In this document: positions 43,939-52,037 of the stretch, piece after piece | Layout of the letters: the number at the start of each line of letters is the position of its first letter | Position numbering within the stretch: the first letter of the stretch is position 1 | Origin: Nonomuraea polychroma | Lineage (GTDB): Bacteria > Actinomycetota > Actinomycetes > Streptosporangiales > Streptosporangiaceae | NCBI RefSeq assembly: GCF_004011505.1 | Contig: NZ_SAUN01000001.1 | Location: 5,979,501-6,043,500 of the forward strand | DNA: 64,000 bases | Direction: 5' to 3' | Position numbers and translations under genes: made by a program | The notes under the pieces: generated by a model | What the model saw: only the letters and a program-made list of their open reading frames with translations | What the model was told of the DNA's origin: nothing | Databases searched by the model: none

Positions 43939-44758
43939 GTGCGGTTCTCCTTCTCAACGTGACGGAGCCCGCGGGCTGGCGGGCCTCCAGCGTGCGGGCC
44001 AGCTTGGACAGCGACATGTTGACCACCAGGTAGATCAGCGCGACGACCAGGTACGTCTGGATGAGCAGGCCGTTGTAGGCGGCCAGGACCTTGCCGCTGT
44101 AGAGCAGCTCGCCGTAGCTGACGACGAAGCCGAGCGAGGTGTCCTTGAGCAGCCCGACGGACTGGCTGACGAGCGACGGCAGCACCCGGCGGGCGGCCTG
44201 CGGCAGCACGATCAGCCGCATCGTCTGGAGCCGTGTGAGGCCGACGGCCAGGCCCGCCTCGGTCTGGCCGCGCTCGATCGAGTTGATCCCGGCGCGGAAG
44301 ATCTCCGCGTACGCGGCCGCGTTGGACACCGTCAGCGGCACGACCAGCTTCCAGAACAACGGCAGGTCGAGCCCGTACCGCGGCAGCGCGAACAGCACTA
44401 CGTACACCAGCAGCAACGCCGGGATCGTCCGGACCACCTCGACGTAGGTGGCGGCCGGGCCGCGCACCCATGCCCGCGGCGACACCCGCCCCAGCGCGAG
44501 CAGCAGCCCGAACGCCATCGACAACGCCGCCGCCACGACGGCCGCCAGGAACGTCGACCACAGCCCGTCCAGCAGGTACCGCCACATGGGCCAGGTCGCG
44601 TACGGCTGCCACCGGGCGGCGTCGAGCTGCCCGTTCGCCGCGAACTGCCGCACGGCCAGCGCGGCCAGCGCCAGGGCGGCCAGCGTGCCGAGCACGGTGG
44701 CGACCCGGATGCGCCGGCGTGCCTTGGGCCCCGGCTCGTCGAACAGGACGGTGCTCAT
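43931..44758 (-). CDS. Amino-acid ABC transporter permease (GluD type)
   Basis: A 275-residue permease with an extra N-terminal span, about five to six in all, and the His/Glu/Gln-type (HEQRo) permease loop with its EAA motif (EAGLAVGLTRLQTMRLIVLP). It overlaps the preceding permease start by four bases and the asparaginase by eight. It forms the channel with the other permease. Confidence 0.9.
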   Translation of the reverse strand: MSTVLFDEPGPKARRRIRVATVLGTLAALALAALAVRQFAANGQLDAARWQPYATWPMWRYLLDGLWSTFLAAVVAAALSMAFGLLLALGRVSPRAWVRGPAATYVEVVRTIPALLLVYVVLFALPRYGLDLPLFWKLVVPLTVSNAAAYAEIFRAGINSIERGQTEAGLAVGLTRLQTMRLIVLPQAARRVLPSLVSQSVGLLKDTSLGFVVSYGELLYSGKVLAAYNGLLIQTYLVVALIYLVVNMSLSKLARTLEARQPAGSVTLRRRTARA

Positions 44759-45399
44759 CGGAGAATCACCAGCCGGCGCTCCAGCCTGCCGGTGACGAAG
44801 CCGGCCGCGGCGGCGATCAGCCCGTACGCGATCCCCGCGCCCACGAAGATCGGGATGGGCTGGGCCTCGACCAGGTTCACCCGCTGGGCGCTCGCCGTCA
44901 GGTCGACGACGCTAACAGCGCCGGCCAGCGCCGTGTTCATGGTGGTGGCGATGAAGATGTTGCCGATCGGCTGCACCACGGTGCGCAGCGCCTGCGGCAG
45001 GACGACGTGCCGCAGCGACTGGCCGAACGTCAGCCCGATGGCCCGCGCCGCCTCTCCCTGCCCCTTCGACACCGAGTTCACCCCCGAGCGCAGCGCCTCG
45101 CCGATGTAGGCGGCCTCGTACACGGCGATGACCACGATGGCCGTCACCAGCGGGTCGGCCTTGATCCCGATCTCCGGCAGGCCGAAGAACACCAGCACGA
45201 GCAGCACCAGCAGCGGCAGGTTCTGCAGCGTCTCGACGTAGGCCGTGCCCAGCGCGCGCAGCACCCGTACCGGGCTGACGCGCAGCGCGCAGACCAGCAC
45301 GCCCAGCACCGCCGCGCCCGCGAAGGACGCGGCGGTGAGCTGGAGCGTCACGATCAGCCCCTGCCACAACTCGGGCAGGTGCTCGAGAAGGACTCCCAT
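44755..45399 (-). CDS. Amino-acid ABC transporter permease (GluC type)
   Basis: A 214-residue permease with five membrane spans and the EAA loop EAARAIGLTFGQSLRHVVLP that contacts the ATPase. Its ATG shares one base with the stop of the binding-protein gene (TGATG). Together with the longer permease it resembles GluC/GluD of the actinobacterial glutamate importer. No ATP-binding subunit is encoded in this operon. Confidence 0.9.
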   Translation of the reverse strand: MGVLLEHLPELWQGLIVTLQLTAASFAGAAVLGVLVCALRVSPVRVLRALGTAYVETLQNLPLLVLLVLVFFGLPEIGIKADPLVTAIVVIAVYEAAYIGEALRSGVNSVSKGQGEAARAIGLTFGQSLRHVVLPQALRTVVQPIGNIFIATTMNTALAGAVSVVDLTASAQRVNLVEAQPIPIFVGAGIAYGLIAAAAGFVTGRLERRLVILR

Positions 45400-46304
45400 C
45401 AGGACCCCGGCACGGAGCCGATCTGCGGCGGCGCCGGCGCATCGCCGGTCACGACGGTGCCGATGGAGGTCTTCCAGATCTCCTGCCAGACCCCGGCGTC
45501 CTGCATCTTCTTGAGCCAGTCGTTGACGAACTTCTTCATCTGGTCGTCACCGTGCTTGAGGCCGATCCCGTACGGGTCAGTGGTGAACGGCTTCGTCACG
45601 ATCTCGATCGACGGGTCCTTCTTGGCGTCGGCGATGAGGATCGTCTCGTCCTGCACGTACGCCACACCCCGGTCCTGCTTGAGCGCCTGGATGCACTCGG
45701 GGTCGCTGCCGAACGTGATGATCTCGGCCTGCGGCGCCAGCTTCTTGATCGCCGGGATGGCCGGGGTGTTCGCGCCCGCGAGGACCTTCTTGCCGTTCAG
45801 GTCCTCCGGCTTGGTGATGCCCGTCGTGCCCTTCTTCACCGCGATCGTCAGACCGGAGGTGTAGTACGGGCCCGCGAACGCGACCTGCTTCGCCCGCTCC
45901 TCCGTGATCGTGTACGTCTGGAACACCACGTCGACGGTGCCGTTGGCGAGCAACGCCTCCCTGGTCTCCGACGCCGAGTTGACGATCTTCACCTTGGGCT
46001 CGCCCAGGATGTACTTCGCCAGGGCCTTGCCCATCTGCGCGTCGAACCCCTCCACCTCGCCGGTGGCCGGGTTCTGCTGGGAGAGCAGGGGCGCGTCCAG
46101 CGAGCCGCCCACGAGGAGCTCGCCGCGCTGCTTGATCTTCTCCATGGTGGAGCCGGGCAGGATCTCGGCCGCCGTCGCGACCGGCGCCTTGGCCAGGATG
46201 TCGCTCTGGGGGGACGTGGCCCCGGGGACGGCTGGGCTGCTCGACTCACCGCAGGCCGACAGGGCTAACAGGGAGACTGCGGCGGCAGCGACAAACCACT
46301 TCAT
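45399..46304 (-). CDS. Amino-acid ABC transporter substrate-binding lipoprotein (GluB type)
   Basis: A 301-residue exported lipoprotein. The signal peptide ends in the lipobox LSAC (C18), giving a lipid-anchored protein. The SBP_bac_3 fold shows GFDAQMGKALAKYILG, NGTVDVVFQTYTITEERAK and DPYGIGLKHGDDQMKKFVND. It captures acidic amino acids or asparagine/glutamine outside the membrane for the two permeases encoded downstream. The start has GGAAGTGA upstream. First gene of the operon. Confidence 0.9.
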   Translation of the reverse strand: MKWFVAAAAVSLLALSACGESSSPAVPGATSPQSDILAKAPVATAAEILPGSTMEKIKQRGELLVGGSLDAPLLSQQNPATGEVEGFDAQMGKALAKYILGEPKVKIVNSASETREALLANGTVDVVFQTYTITEERAKQVAFAGPYYTSGLTIAVKKGTTGITKPEDLNGKKVLAGANTPAIPAIKKLAPQAEIITFGSDPECIQALKQDRGVAYVQDETILIADAKKDPSIEIVTKPFTTDPYGIGLKHGDDQMKKFVNDWLKKMQDAGVWQEIWKTSIGTVVTGDAPAPPQIGSVPGS

Positions 46305-46374
46305 GAACGGTCACTTCCTTCGATTTCGAAGATAGTCCGGACCGTAGTGGGATATTTCGTAGCAAGTCAATACG

Positions 46375-46409
46375 TTGTCGTCAGAAGTCCTGCATGGTAG
46401 GTATCTCAC
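46375..46409 (+). promoter_or_regulatory. Leaderless promoter of the ROK regulator
   Basis: TTGTCG (46375-46380) and TAGGTA (46398-46403) are 17 bases apart, and the ATG at 46410 is seven bases past the -10, the expected transcription start. No ribosome-binding site is present. Confidence 0.65.
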
Positions 46410-47552
46410 ATGAACCAGCGGCTGCCCGTGCAGGGGGCACAGGGCGACCTGCTGCGACTCGTCGCCACCGGCAAGGCGGAGTCCCGCGCCGACCTGGCAC
46501 GCTTATCCGGCCTGGCCGCGTCCAGCGTGTCGCTCCGCGTCGAGGAGCTCATCGACGCGGGCCTGCTCGCCGAGGAGGGCTCCGGCGCCTCCCGCGGCGG
46601 CCGCCGCCCGCGCCTGCTGCGCCTGTCCGCCAGGGCCGGCGTGCTGGCCGTCGCCGACCTGGGCGCCCACCACGTTCGGCTCGGCCTGCTCGACCTGAGC
46701 GGCGCCCCTTTGGTGGTGGAGGAACGGCCGTGCGAGATCGCCGACGGCCCGCGGGCCACGCTCGACCGCATCGCCGACGGCTTCGACGAGATGGTGGCGG
46801 CGCACGTACCGGCCGGAGTGCCGCTCCGCGGGGTCGGCACCGGCATCCCCGGCCCGGTGGACCCCGCCACCCGCCGCGTCGTCACCCCCTCCCGCATGCC
46901 GGGCTGGAACGACTTCCCCGTCGCCGACCACCTCGCCACCCGCTACGACCTGCCCATCCTCGTCGAGAACGACGCGAACCTGATGGCGGCCGGCGAGGCC
47001 CGCTGGTGGCCGGACCACGAGAACCTCATGGTCGTGAAGGCCGGCACCGGCATCGGCTGCGGCGTGATCGTCAACGGCCGCCTGCATCGCGGCCGCGGCG
47101 CGGCCGGCGACATCAGCCACGTCCGGGTCCGCTCGGACTCCTCCGTCATCTGCGCCTGCGGCCACCCGGACTGCCTGGAGGCGTACGCGAGCGGCGCCGC
47201 CCTGATGACGGCGTTGTCGGAGGCCGGCATCGAGGTGACCCGCCCGGCCGACATCGTAAGCCTGGTGCATGACGCCGTCCCTGAGGCGACGAGCCTGGTC
47301 CGCAACGCCGGCCGCCGCATAGGCGAGGTGCTGACGGTCCTGGTGAACTTCTTCAACCCGGACGTGGTGGCGGTGGGCGGCAGCCTGTCGGCAGCTGAAC
47401 CCTTGATCACCTCGATCCGCGCGGCCGTCTGGGAACGCTGCCTCCCCCTGGCCACCAGAGACCTGGAGATCGCCCCGGCGAGAGCAGGGCGCGACGCCGC
47501 GTTGCTGGGCGCCGGCGCCCTCCTCCTCGAGGCCGCCCTCACCCACCCCTGA
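46410..47552 (+). CDS. ROK-family transcriptional regulator
   Basis: A 380-residue NagC/XylR-type ROK protein. A winged-helix domain (RADLARLSGLAASSVSLRVE) is at about 25-65, followed by the sugar-kinase-like fold with the ROK zinc motif CACGHPDCLE and phosphate loops (ADLGAHHVRLGL; VKAGTGIGCGVIVNG). The kinase catalytic Asp region is present (VENDANLMAAGE), so an active kinase cannot be excluded, but the HTH makes repression more likely. Sugar-responsive ROK proteins usually control nearby transport; here it is divergent from the amino-acid ABC operon. Confidence 0.88.
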   Translation: MNQRLPVQGAQGDLLRLVATGKAESRADLARLSGLAASSVSLRVEELIDAGLLAEEGSGASRGGRRPRLLRLSARAGVLAVADLGAHHVRLGLLDLSGAPLVVEERPCEIADGPRATLDRIADGFDEMVAAHVPAGVPLRGVGTGIPGPVDPATRRVVTPSRMPGWNDFPVADHLATRYDLPILVENDANLMAAGEARWWPDHENLMVVKAGTGIGCGVIVNGRLHRGRGAAGDISHVRVRSDSSVICACGHPDCLEAYASGAALMTALSEAGIEVTRPADIVSLVHDAVPEATSLVRNAGRRIGEVLTVLVNFFNPDVVAVGGSLSAAEPLITSIRAAVWERCLPLATRDLEIAPARAGRDAALLGAGALLLEAALTHP

Positions 47553-47617
47553 CCGCATGGTCCTCCGCAGGGGCGCGCTCCGCGCGATGGGAACTATGTC
47601 GGTTCTCAGCCTTCGTG

Positions 47618-48079
47618 TCACTCAGCGAGTGCGGCGATCTCGATCCGGGTGCGGTCGGTGGGGGCCACCAGGCAGGGAAGGACGATATTCCCCTGCTCCA
47701 GGCGTTCCCCCATGGACGAGGTGAGCCGGGCCGTACGCTCGATCTCGTACGGGCTGCCGGCCCGAGGGGTCACCCGGAGCCGCAACCACCAGATGTAGCG
47801 TCCGTTGAGCTTGTTGTCCGTGTTGTCGGCCTGCAGGACCGCCGCGTCGCACGGCAGCGCGGCCGCGCGCTCCGCCGGCGTGAAGGTGTTCAGCGCGGCG
47901 GATTCCAGGCCCGCGAACGAGAGGTAGCCCATGGTGAGTACCCCCGCGGCCAGGAGCGAGAACACCCCCGTGGCGTACGCCCCGACCCGGGTGTGTGGCC
48001 GCCGCCTCAGCACGAGGAACAGCACCACGCCCACGATCACTGCGAGCACGGCGAGTATCCCGAAGACGGTCGATGCCAT
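47618..48079 (-). CDS. Uncharacterised membrane protein
   Basis: A 153-residue protein with two N-terminal membrane segments (VFGILAVLAVIVGVVLFLVL and VGAYATGVFSLLAAGVLTMG), then a mostly hydrophilic domain with beta pattern (RYIWWLRLRVTPRAGSPYEI), ending near TRIEIAALAE. The start ATG has GAGGAAAG upstream. I do not recognise the family; the soluble part resembles the extracytoplasmic domain of DUF3592-like proteins. Function unknown. Confidence 0.72.
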   Translation of the reverse strand: MASTVFGILAVLAVIVGVVLFLVLRRRPHTRVGAYATGVFSLLAAGVLTMGYLSFAGLESAALNTFTPAERAAALPCDAAVLQADNTDNKLNGRYIWWLRLRVTPRAGSPYEIERTARLTSSMGERLEQGNIVLPCLVAPTDRTRIEIAALAE

Positions 48080-48170
48080 CGTTCTTTCCTCACGCTGAAA
48101 GGCGTAGATATACGCGAAACATGCCGACATTCTCATCCTGGGCAGAGATCGAGCGATATGGAGCACGCCC

Positions 48171-48713
48171 GTGAACCGTGCGATGCTCGGCGGCATGCCC
48201 TTACCGAATCGGCGCCCCTACGTGGTGGGATTCTTCGGCACGGCAAGCATGCTCCTCGGCGTCCTCGCACTGTCGGCCTCCGGCGGCCAGAGCCACTATC
48301 TGGCGTTCGGCGCGTCGACGTGCGCGGGAGGGTTGGTGCTCGCCTGGCTCGGGTTCACCGGCCACCGGGCCGGCTGGGTGGCCTGGGCCGTCACGGCAGC
48401 TCTGGGTACGGCCGGTTTGTTCCTGAGCTTGCTGGTGGTACGCGAAACCGTGTGCTGCATGTTCGGCTACCACCGCGGAATGGGCTATCCGTGGGGCTGG
48501 CTGGACAGCGGCGCCTCCGCGGAGACCATGGAGCAGATCGAGGCGCTGCGCGCGAATCCCTGGCGGCTGGAGAAAACGGTCGACTGGCCGAAGGTCGTCC
48601 TGGACGGCCTGTTCTGGTGGCACATCGCGGTCGCGGCCACCCTGCCGCTCTCCCAGACCCTTTCACTACTTGCTGAATGGCGGTCCAGGCGGGAGGAGCG
48701 GATGGCATCCTAG
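48171..48713 (+). CDS. Uncharacterised four-span membrane protein
   Basis: A 180-residue protein with four hydrophobic segments (YVVGFFGTASMLLGVLALSA; FGASTCAGGLVLAWLGF; WAVTAALGTAGLFLSLLVV; VVLDGLFWWHIAVAATLPL). A cytosolic or external loop carries CCMFGYHRGMGYPWGW, and the tail is basic. The GTG at 48171 has GGAG seven bases before; later in-frame ATGs are possible. Actinomycete-type small membrane protein of unknown role, divergent from another membrane protein. Confidence 0.7.
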   Translation: MNRAMLGGMPLPNRRPYVVGFFGTASMLLGVLALSASGGQSHYLAFGASTCAGGLVLAWLGFTGHRAGWVAWAVTAALGTAGLFLSLLVVRETVCCMFGYHRGMGYPWGWLDSGASAETMEQIEALRANPWRLEKTVDWPKVVLDGLFWWHIAVAATLPLSQTLSLLAEWRSRREERMAS

Positions 48714-48741
48714 AACGACGGCGATCAAGAGGAGATCATCA

Positions 48742-49023
48742 ATGTCCCACTCTTTCGGCACGCAGCCCGCGCCCCGGCGCACCCCTCTCAGCCCCGAGGA
48801 GAAGGTCCGGGCCGAGATGAACTTCTCCCCCTTGGTCGCCGAGCAACTCCTCGCCAACGGACGGTTCAGGGTGTCCGCCGACACTCCGGAGATGGTGGAG
48901 ATGTTCCAGGGTGTCGCCCGCAGGGTGGGTGACATGCTCGGGCGACCGGTGGTCAGCTACGCCAACGGCAGGTACATCGTGATCACTTTCGGCCAGGAGG
49001 AGGCCCCCGTCCTCACCGGCTGA
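48742..49023 (+). CDS. Small uncharacterised cytosolic protein
   Basis: A 93-residue protein with no membrane segment. AGGAG lies just upstream of the ATG. The central helix-rich part (DTPEMVEMFQGVARRVGDML) is followed by a short beta strand (RYIVITFG). I recognise no family. It follows the membrane-protein gene by 28 bases and may share its transcript. Confidence 0.65.
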   Translation: MSHSFGTQPAPRRTPLSPEEKVRAEMNFSPLVAEQLLANGRFRVSADTPEMVEMFQGVARRVGDMLGRPVVSYANGRYIVITFGQEEAPVLTG

Positions 49024-49061
49024 GGTGCCGTTCCTGGCCGCCCGGGCGGGACGTACGCGCC

Positions 49062-49751
49062 TCAACCCTGGTGGCGCAGGGTCGCCTTGGCGAGGCCGTG
49101 GGGTGTGAAGGTCGCCGCCGCCACCCGATAGTACGGATCGAGCGCCTCCCAGAGCTCGTCCAGCAACTCCTCCTGGTCAGCGGCCGTGGTCAGGCCCTCG
49201 AGGAAAGGCTCTCCGGTGAGGATGCGGTGGCCGTCGGAGACGTACGTGGTCATCAACACGGCGTCACCGGGGGCCAGATCCCGGACGGAGAGGGTGAGCA
49301 CGTTGGTCGATGTTCTGTCGCCGAGACTGCGGCGGGCCGCCCCGAACCACGCGTTCGCCGGAGCGCTCACGTCCACGATCACGGTGATGCGCGGCGTGAA
49401 GATCGGCGGATCGGGCTCGTAGTTCAGGCCGTCCAGCGCCACCGCTGCCGGTTGCCCTTCCAACAGGCGATCTGCGACCGTGGCCACCTGTTCGCCGTTG
49501 CCGAACACGAGCCAGCCGTCACGTTGCGCGGCGGCGACGTAATGCCGCAGCGGATCGTTCTCGGCCGGCTCGGTGGGGCCGACGACGAGCTCGTGATCGC
49601 GCAGACGCAGGGCACGCGCCCGCGATGCCTGGCTGCGGCCGGTCAGCAGGTAGCCGCCGCACATCGCGCCGTCGAGCGTTCTCGCCCACACCACACTCCG
49701 GCCCGGATAGCGGTTGGCCTGGAAAAGGTTACGGAGCGACGGCACGGACAT
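49062..49751 (-). CDS. IMP cyclohydrolase-like (PurO fold) protein
   Basis: A 229-residue protein resembling PurO-type IMP cyclohydrolase. It has the N-terminal block LRNLFQANRYPGRSVVWART, the YLLTGRSQASRAR segment, and a downstream GLNYEPDPPIFTPRITVIV block. Archaeal PurO closes the purine ring (FAICAR to IMP); bacterial paralogues next to an ordinary purH may do something else. The ATG at 49751 with GAGGTGAGG in front is preferred over GTG at 49757. No purine genes are adjacent. Confidence 0.72.
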   Translation of the reverse strand: MSVPSLRNLFQANRYPGRSVVWARTLDGAMCGGYLLTGRSQASRARALRLRDHELVVGPTEPAENDPLRHYVAAAQRDGWLVFGNGEQVATVADRLLEGQPAAVALDGLNYEPDPPIFTPRITVIVDVSAPANAWFGAARRSLGDRTSTNVLTLSVRDLAPGDAVLMTTYVSDGHRILTGEPFLEGLTTAADQEELLDELWEALDPYYRVAAATFTPHGLAKATLRHQG

Positions 49752-49892
49752 CCTCACCTCGCATCTTGAGACGGACGGAAGCGACGCGCCTGACCCGCTT
49801 CGTACTTCAGGCTATCGAGAGGTGCCGCAGCGGCCGGTGGCTGTGGGTGAGCTCGGCCAGCGTGTCGGCGCGCCCATTTGGGGCGAAGCCCG

Positions 49893-50540
49893 TCACGCGG
49901 GGCGGTGGAAGGTGGCGCGCCAGCGGTGCCGTTCCCCGTCACGCAGGTCCTCGATCGTCCCCGTCTTCAACCCGTCCGTCGCGAACGCCGCGATCTCCGA
50001 CGGGGTCAGCGGCCATGGCGGCGCGAACACCGGGCCGCCTTCGTCCCTCCCGGAGGCGATCACCAGCAACGTACCTCCAGGGCGGACGAACTCGGCGATT
50101 CGGGCGATGGCCGGGGCATGCAACTCCTCGGGCAGCGCCTGCACGGTCATGATCTCGACGACCAGGTCGAAGGCCTGCCGCCATTCGGCGGGCGGGTTCA
50201 GCAGGTCCGCGGCCTCATACCGCACCGCGCTGTCCGGAAAACGTTCCTTCGCCAGCCGCACCGCCGTCTCGCTCACGTCGAAGGCCACGGTCTCGTGGCC
50301 GAGCTCGGCCACATACTCGGCGTCGTCCCCCAGCCCGGCCCCCACGACCAGCGCCCGCCCGGTCCCAGGCACACCCCATTCGGTCAGCAGGAAGTGCGGT
50401 GACCGCGAGTCCCACGGCACGATCGCGTCCCCGGTCGCCGACTCGGCGTAAAGCCGCTCGAACCAGCCCACCGGATCCCCCGAGGCCAGCGACTCGCCGG
50501 CCAGCCTGATGGCGTCCTCGTCCGGATCTTTCCCCGTCAT
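49893..50540 (-). CDS. SAM-dependent methyltransferase, TPMT/small-molecule type
   Basis: A 215-residue class I methyltransferase. SAM-binding motif I is ALVVGAGLGDDAEYVAELGH, followed by an acidic FDVSETAV loop and the ADLL motif, then the post-motif FVRPGGTLLVIA. The N-terminus (DPVGWFERLYAESATGDAIVPW) resembles thiopurine S-methyltransferase-like proteins that methylate small thiols or halides. Its substrate is unknown. Confidence 0.85.
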   Translation of the reverse strand: MTGKDPDEDAIRLAGESLASGDPVGWFERLYAESATGDAIVPWDSRSPHFLLTEWGVPGTGRALVVGAGLGDDAEYVAELGHETVAFDVSETAVRLAKERFPDSAVRYEAADLLNPPAEWRQAFDLVVEIMTVQALPEELHAPAIARIAEFVRPGGTLLVIASGRDEGGPVFAPPWPLTPSEIAAFATDGLKTGTIEDLRDGERHRWRATFHRPA

Positions 50541-50579
50541 CCATCCCCCAGCAGGACCCGGTACGGCTTGAAATGATCA

Positions 50580-50761
50580 GGTAGGAACCTTACGCGTTGA
50601 ACGACTCCTTGGCCATCCGCTGTAGCCGCATCTCGTCAACGTCGTGGCCGAGGCCGGACCGGGTCAGAGGGACGGCGATGACGCCGGCGTCGGCGCCCAC
50701 GATCGGGGTGACGATCTGGTTCTGGCGGGGCGACTGCGTCACGTCGCAGGGCAGGGTGCAG
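50580..50761 (-). pseudogene. Truncated duplicate of the 3' end of the enolase-superfamily gene
   Basis: On the minus strand this stretch reads CTLPCDVTQSPRQNQIVTPI and on to MAKESFNA and a stop, nearly identical to the last about 57 residues of the intact gene ending at 51011. The DNA copies are 421 bases apart (50580-50761 and 51001-51182) with scattered substitutions. The match ends abruptly after the GGGCAGGGTGCA sequence. No start codon or upstream domain remains, so it is a fragment. Confidence 0.88.
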
Positions 50762-50769
50762 CTTCGCGG

Positions 50770-50982
50770 TCAGACCTTGAAGATGGAGGTGTCCAGCTCG
50801 AAATCGACCGGGGCGGGAAGCTTGATCGATGTTCCCATGTCCACTTTGAAGATCGTCCTATAGGTGTCGTCCTTGATGTCACTGAACACGGTGACGGCTG
50901 GAATCTTGCTGATGGGATCGATGAGCTTTCCAGCGCGTCCGCCACAGAAAACCGATAGCCGCAGCCGACGCGTGCGGTCCGC
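50770..50982 (-). pseudogene. Remnant of a gene, possibly a Uma2-family nuclease C-terminus
   Basis: Between the two enolase copies a minus-strand frame is open for 70 codons and ends at TGA 50772-50770. The readable end is TIFKVDMGTSIKLPAPVDFE and then LDTSIFKV, the pattern of the C-terminal strand-rich end of Uma2-type (PD-(D/E)XK) proteins, which often finish with LPxP...LDTS. No start and no catalytic core are present; an in-frame stop lies just upstream. The family label is tentative. Confidence 0.4.
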
Positions 50983-51000
50983 TCACCCGCCAATCGACCG

Positions 51001-51182
51001 GGTAGGAGCCTTAGGCGTGGAAGGACTCCTTGGCCATCCGCCGTAGCCGCGTATCGTCGACGTCGTGGCCGAGGCCGGACTGGGTCAGAGGGACGGCGAT
51101 GACGCCGGCGTTGGCGCCCACGATCGGGGTGACGATCTGGTTCTGGCGGGGCGGCTGCGTCACGTCGCAGGGCAGGGTGCAG
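51001..51182 (-). repeat. Intact copy of the 182-bp direct repeat (3' end of the enolase-like gene)
   Basis: This pairs with 50580-50761 at a constant offset of 421 bases; similarity runs from the 3' flank (GGTAGGAGCCTTA) to GGGCAGGGTGCA. Recombination between the two copies would delete the intervening remnant. Confidence 0.85.
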
Positions 51183-52015
51183 CCCGGCAGGCTGGCGACG
51201 GCCACCGTCGCCGCCCTGGCCAGCCCCGCCCCCTGGCCGCCCGCACACTGGATGTCCCAGCCGGCGGCCGCGGCGCGGTCGTGCGCCCGGCGGGCCTCGG
51301 TCAGCGACGGGAACGCCGTCGGCCGCAGCAGCAGGACGCGGCCGGCGCGCAACGTCAGGTAGTCGTCCAGCTCGGCGGTCGAGGCGACCTCGACGGCGAC
51401 CGACGCGGCCACCCGGTCCTGCAGCGCGGCGTGCGTGTAGGCGTCGCCGGCGGCGAAGGGCCGCTCGATCACCTCCAGGCCGTAGGAGTCGAGCGCGACC
51501 AGCTGGCCGAGGTCGGTGTAGGCGTTGCCGCAGTCGACGGCGAGGGTCAGCGCGGGGTACGCCTGCCGCACCGCCCGCACCGGCTCGACGTCCCAGCCGG
51601 GCCTGATGTCCAGCGTGACGTGCCCGTACCCGGCGCAGACCTGCTGGTTGACCCGGGAGACGAGGCTCTCGGGCGACGGGTCGGGCGCCAGGCGCACGGT
51701 GGCCATGAGCGAGGTGCGGGTGCCGCCGATCGCCTCCGCGAGCGGCACCCCCCGCATCCTGGTCCACAGGTCCCAGCAGGCCATGTCCACCGCGGAGTCG
51801 CCGCTCGGCACGGCGTCGGGGTGCTCCCAGTCGACGCCGATCAACAGGGCGGCCAGCGTTTCCTGAAGCCTCGACCAGGTCTTGGGCTGGGGGGATATCG
51901 CCTCACCCCAGCCGGTCATACCGCCGTGGTCGGTGAGCTTCACGAGCAGGGTCTCCGACCTCTTGCCGTACGGCAGGACCAGCCGGAAGACCTCAAGCTC
52001 CCGCACTCGCGGCAT
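51011..52015 (-). CDS. Enolase-superfamily protein (MenC/dipeptide-epimerase-like), catalytic lysines missing
   Basis: A 334-residue protein of the muconate-lactonising/o-succinylbenzoate synthase family. The barrel metal ligands look kept (VDCGNAY, IERPF, and AVEVAS in place of CLDES). The first acid-base lysine motif (KxK before PGWD) reads TLDIRPGWD, and the second lysine region reads LLLRPTAF. Both general-base lysines are therefore absent. It may be a pseudoenzyme with a binding or structural role. It is preceded by the MFS gene on the same strand. Its 3' end is duplicated downstream at 50580-50761. Confidence 0.82.
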   Translation of the reverse strand: MPRVRELEVFRLVLPYGKRSETLLVKLTDHGGMTGWGEAISPQPKTWSRLQETLAALLIGVDWEHPDAVPSGDSAVDMACWDLWTRMRGVPLAEAIGGTRTSLMATVRLAPDPSPESLVSRVNQQVCAGYGHVTLDIRPGWDVEPVRAVRQAYPALTLAVDCGNAYTDLGQLVALDSYGLEVIERPFAAGDAYTHAALQDRVAASVAVEVASTAELDDYLTLRAGRVLLLRPTAFPSLTEARRAHDRAAAAGWDIQCAGGQGAGLARAATVAVASLPGCTLPCDVTQPPRQNQIVTPIVGANAGVIAVPLTQSGLGHDVDDTRLRRMAKESFHA

Positions 52016-52037
52016 GTACCCCCCTTTTATGACGCGT

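Noticed and set aside
50739-51767. Long minus-strand frame across the remnant and enolase gene
   Set aside because: It is out of frame with the enolase motifs and joins them to the remnant region in a frame without protein-like features.
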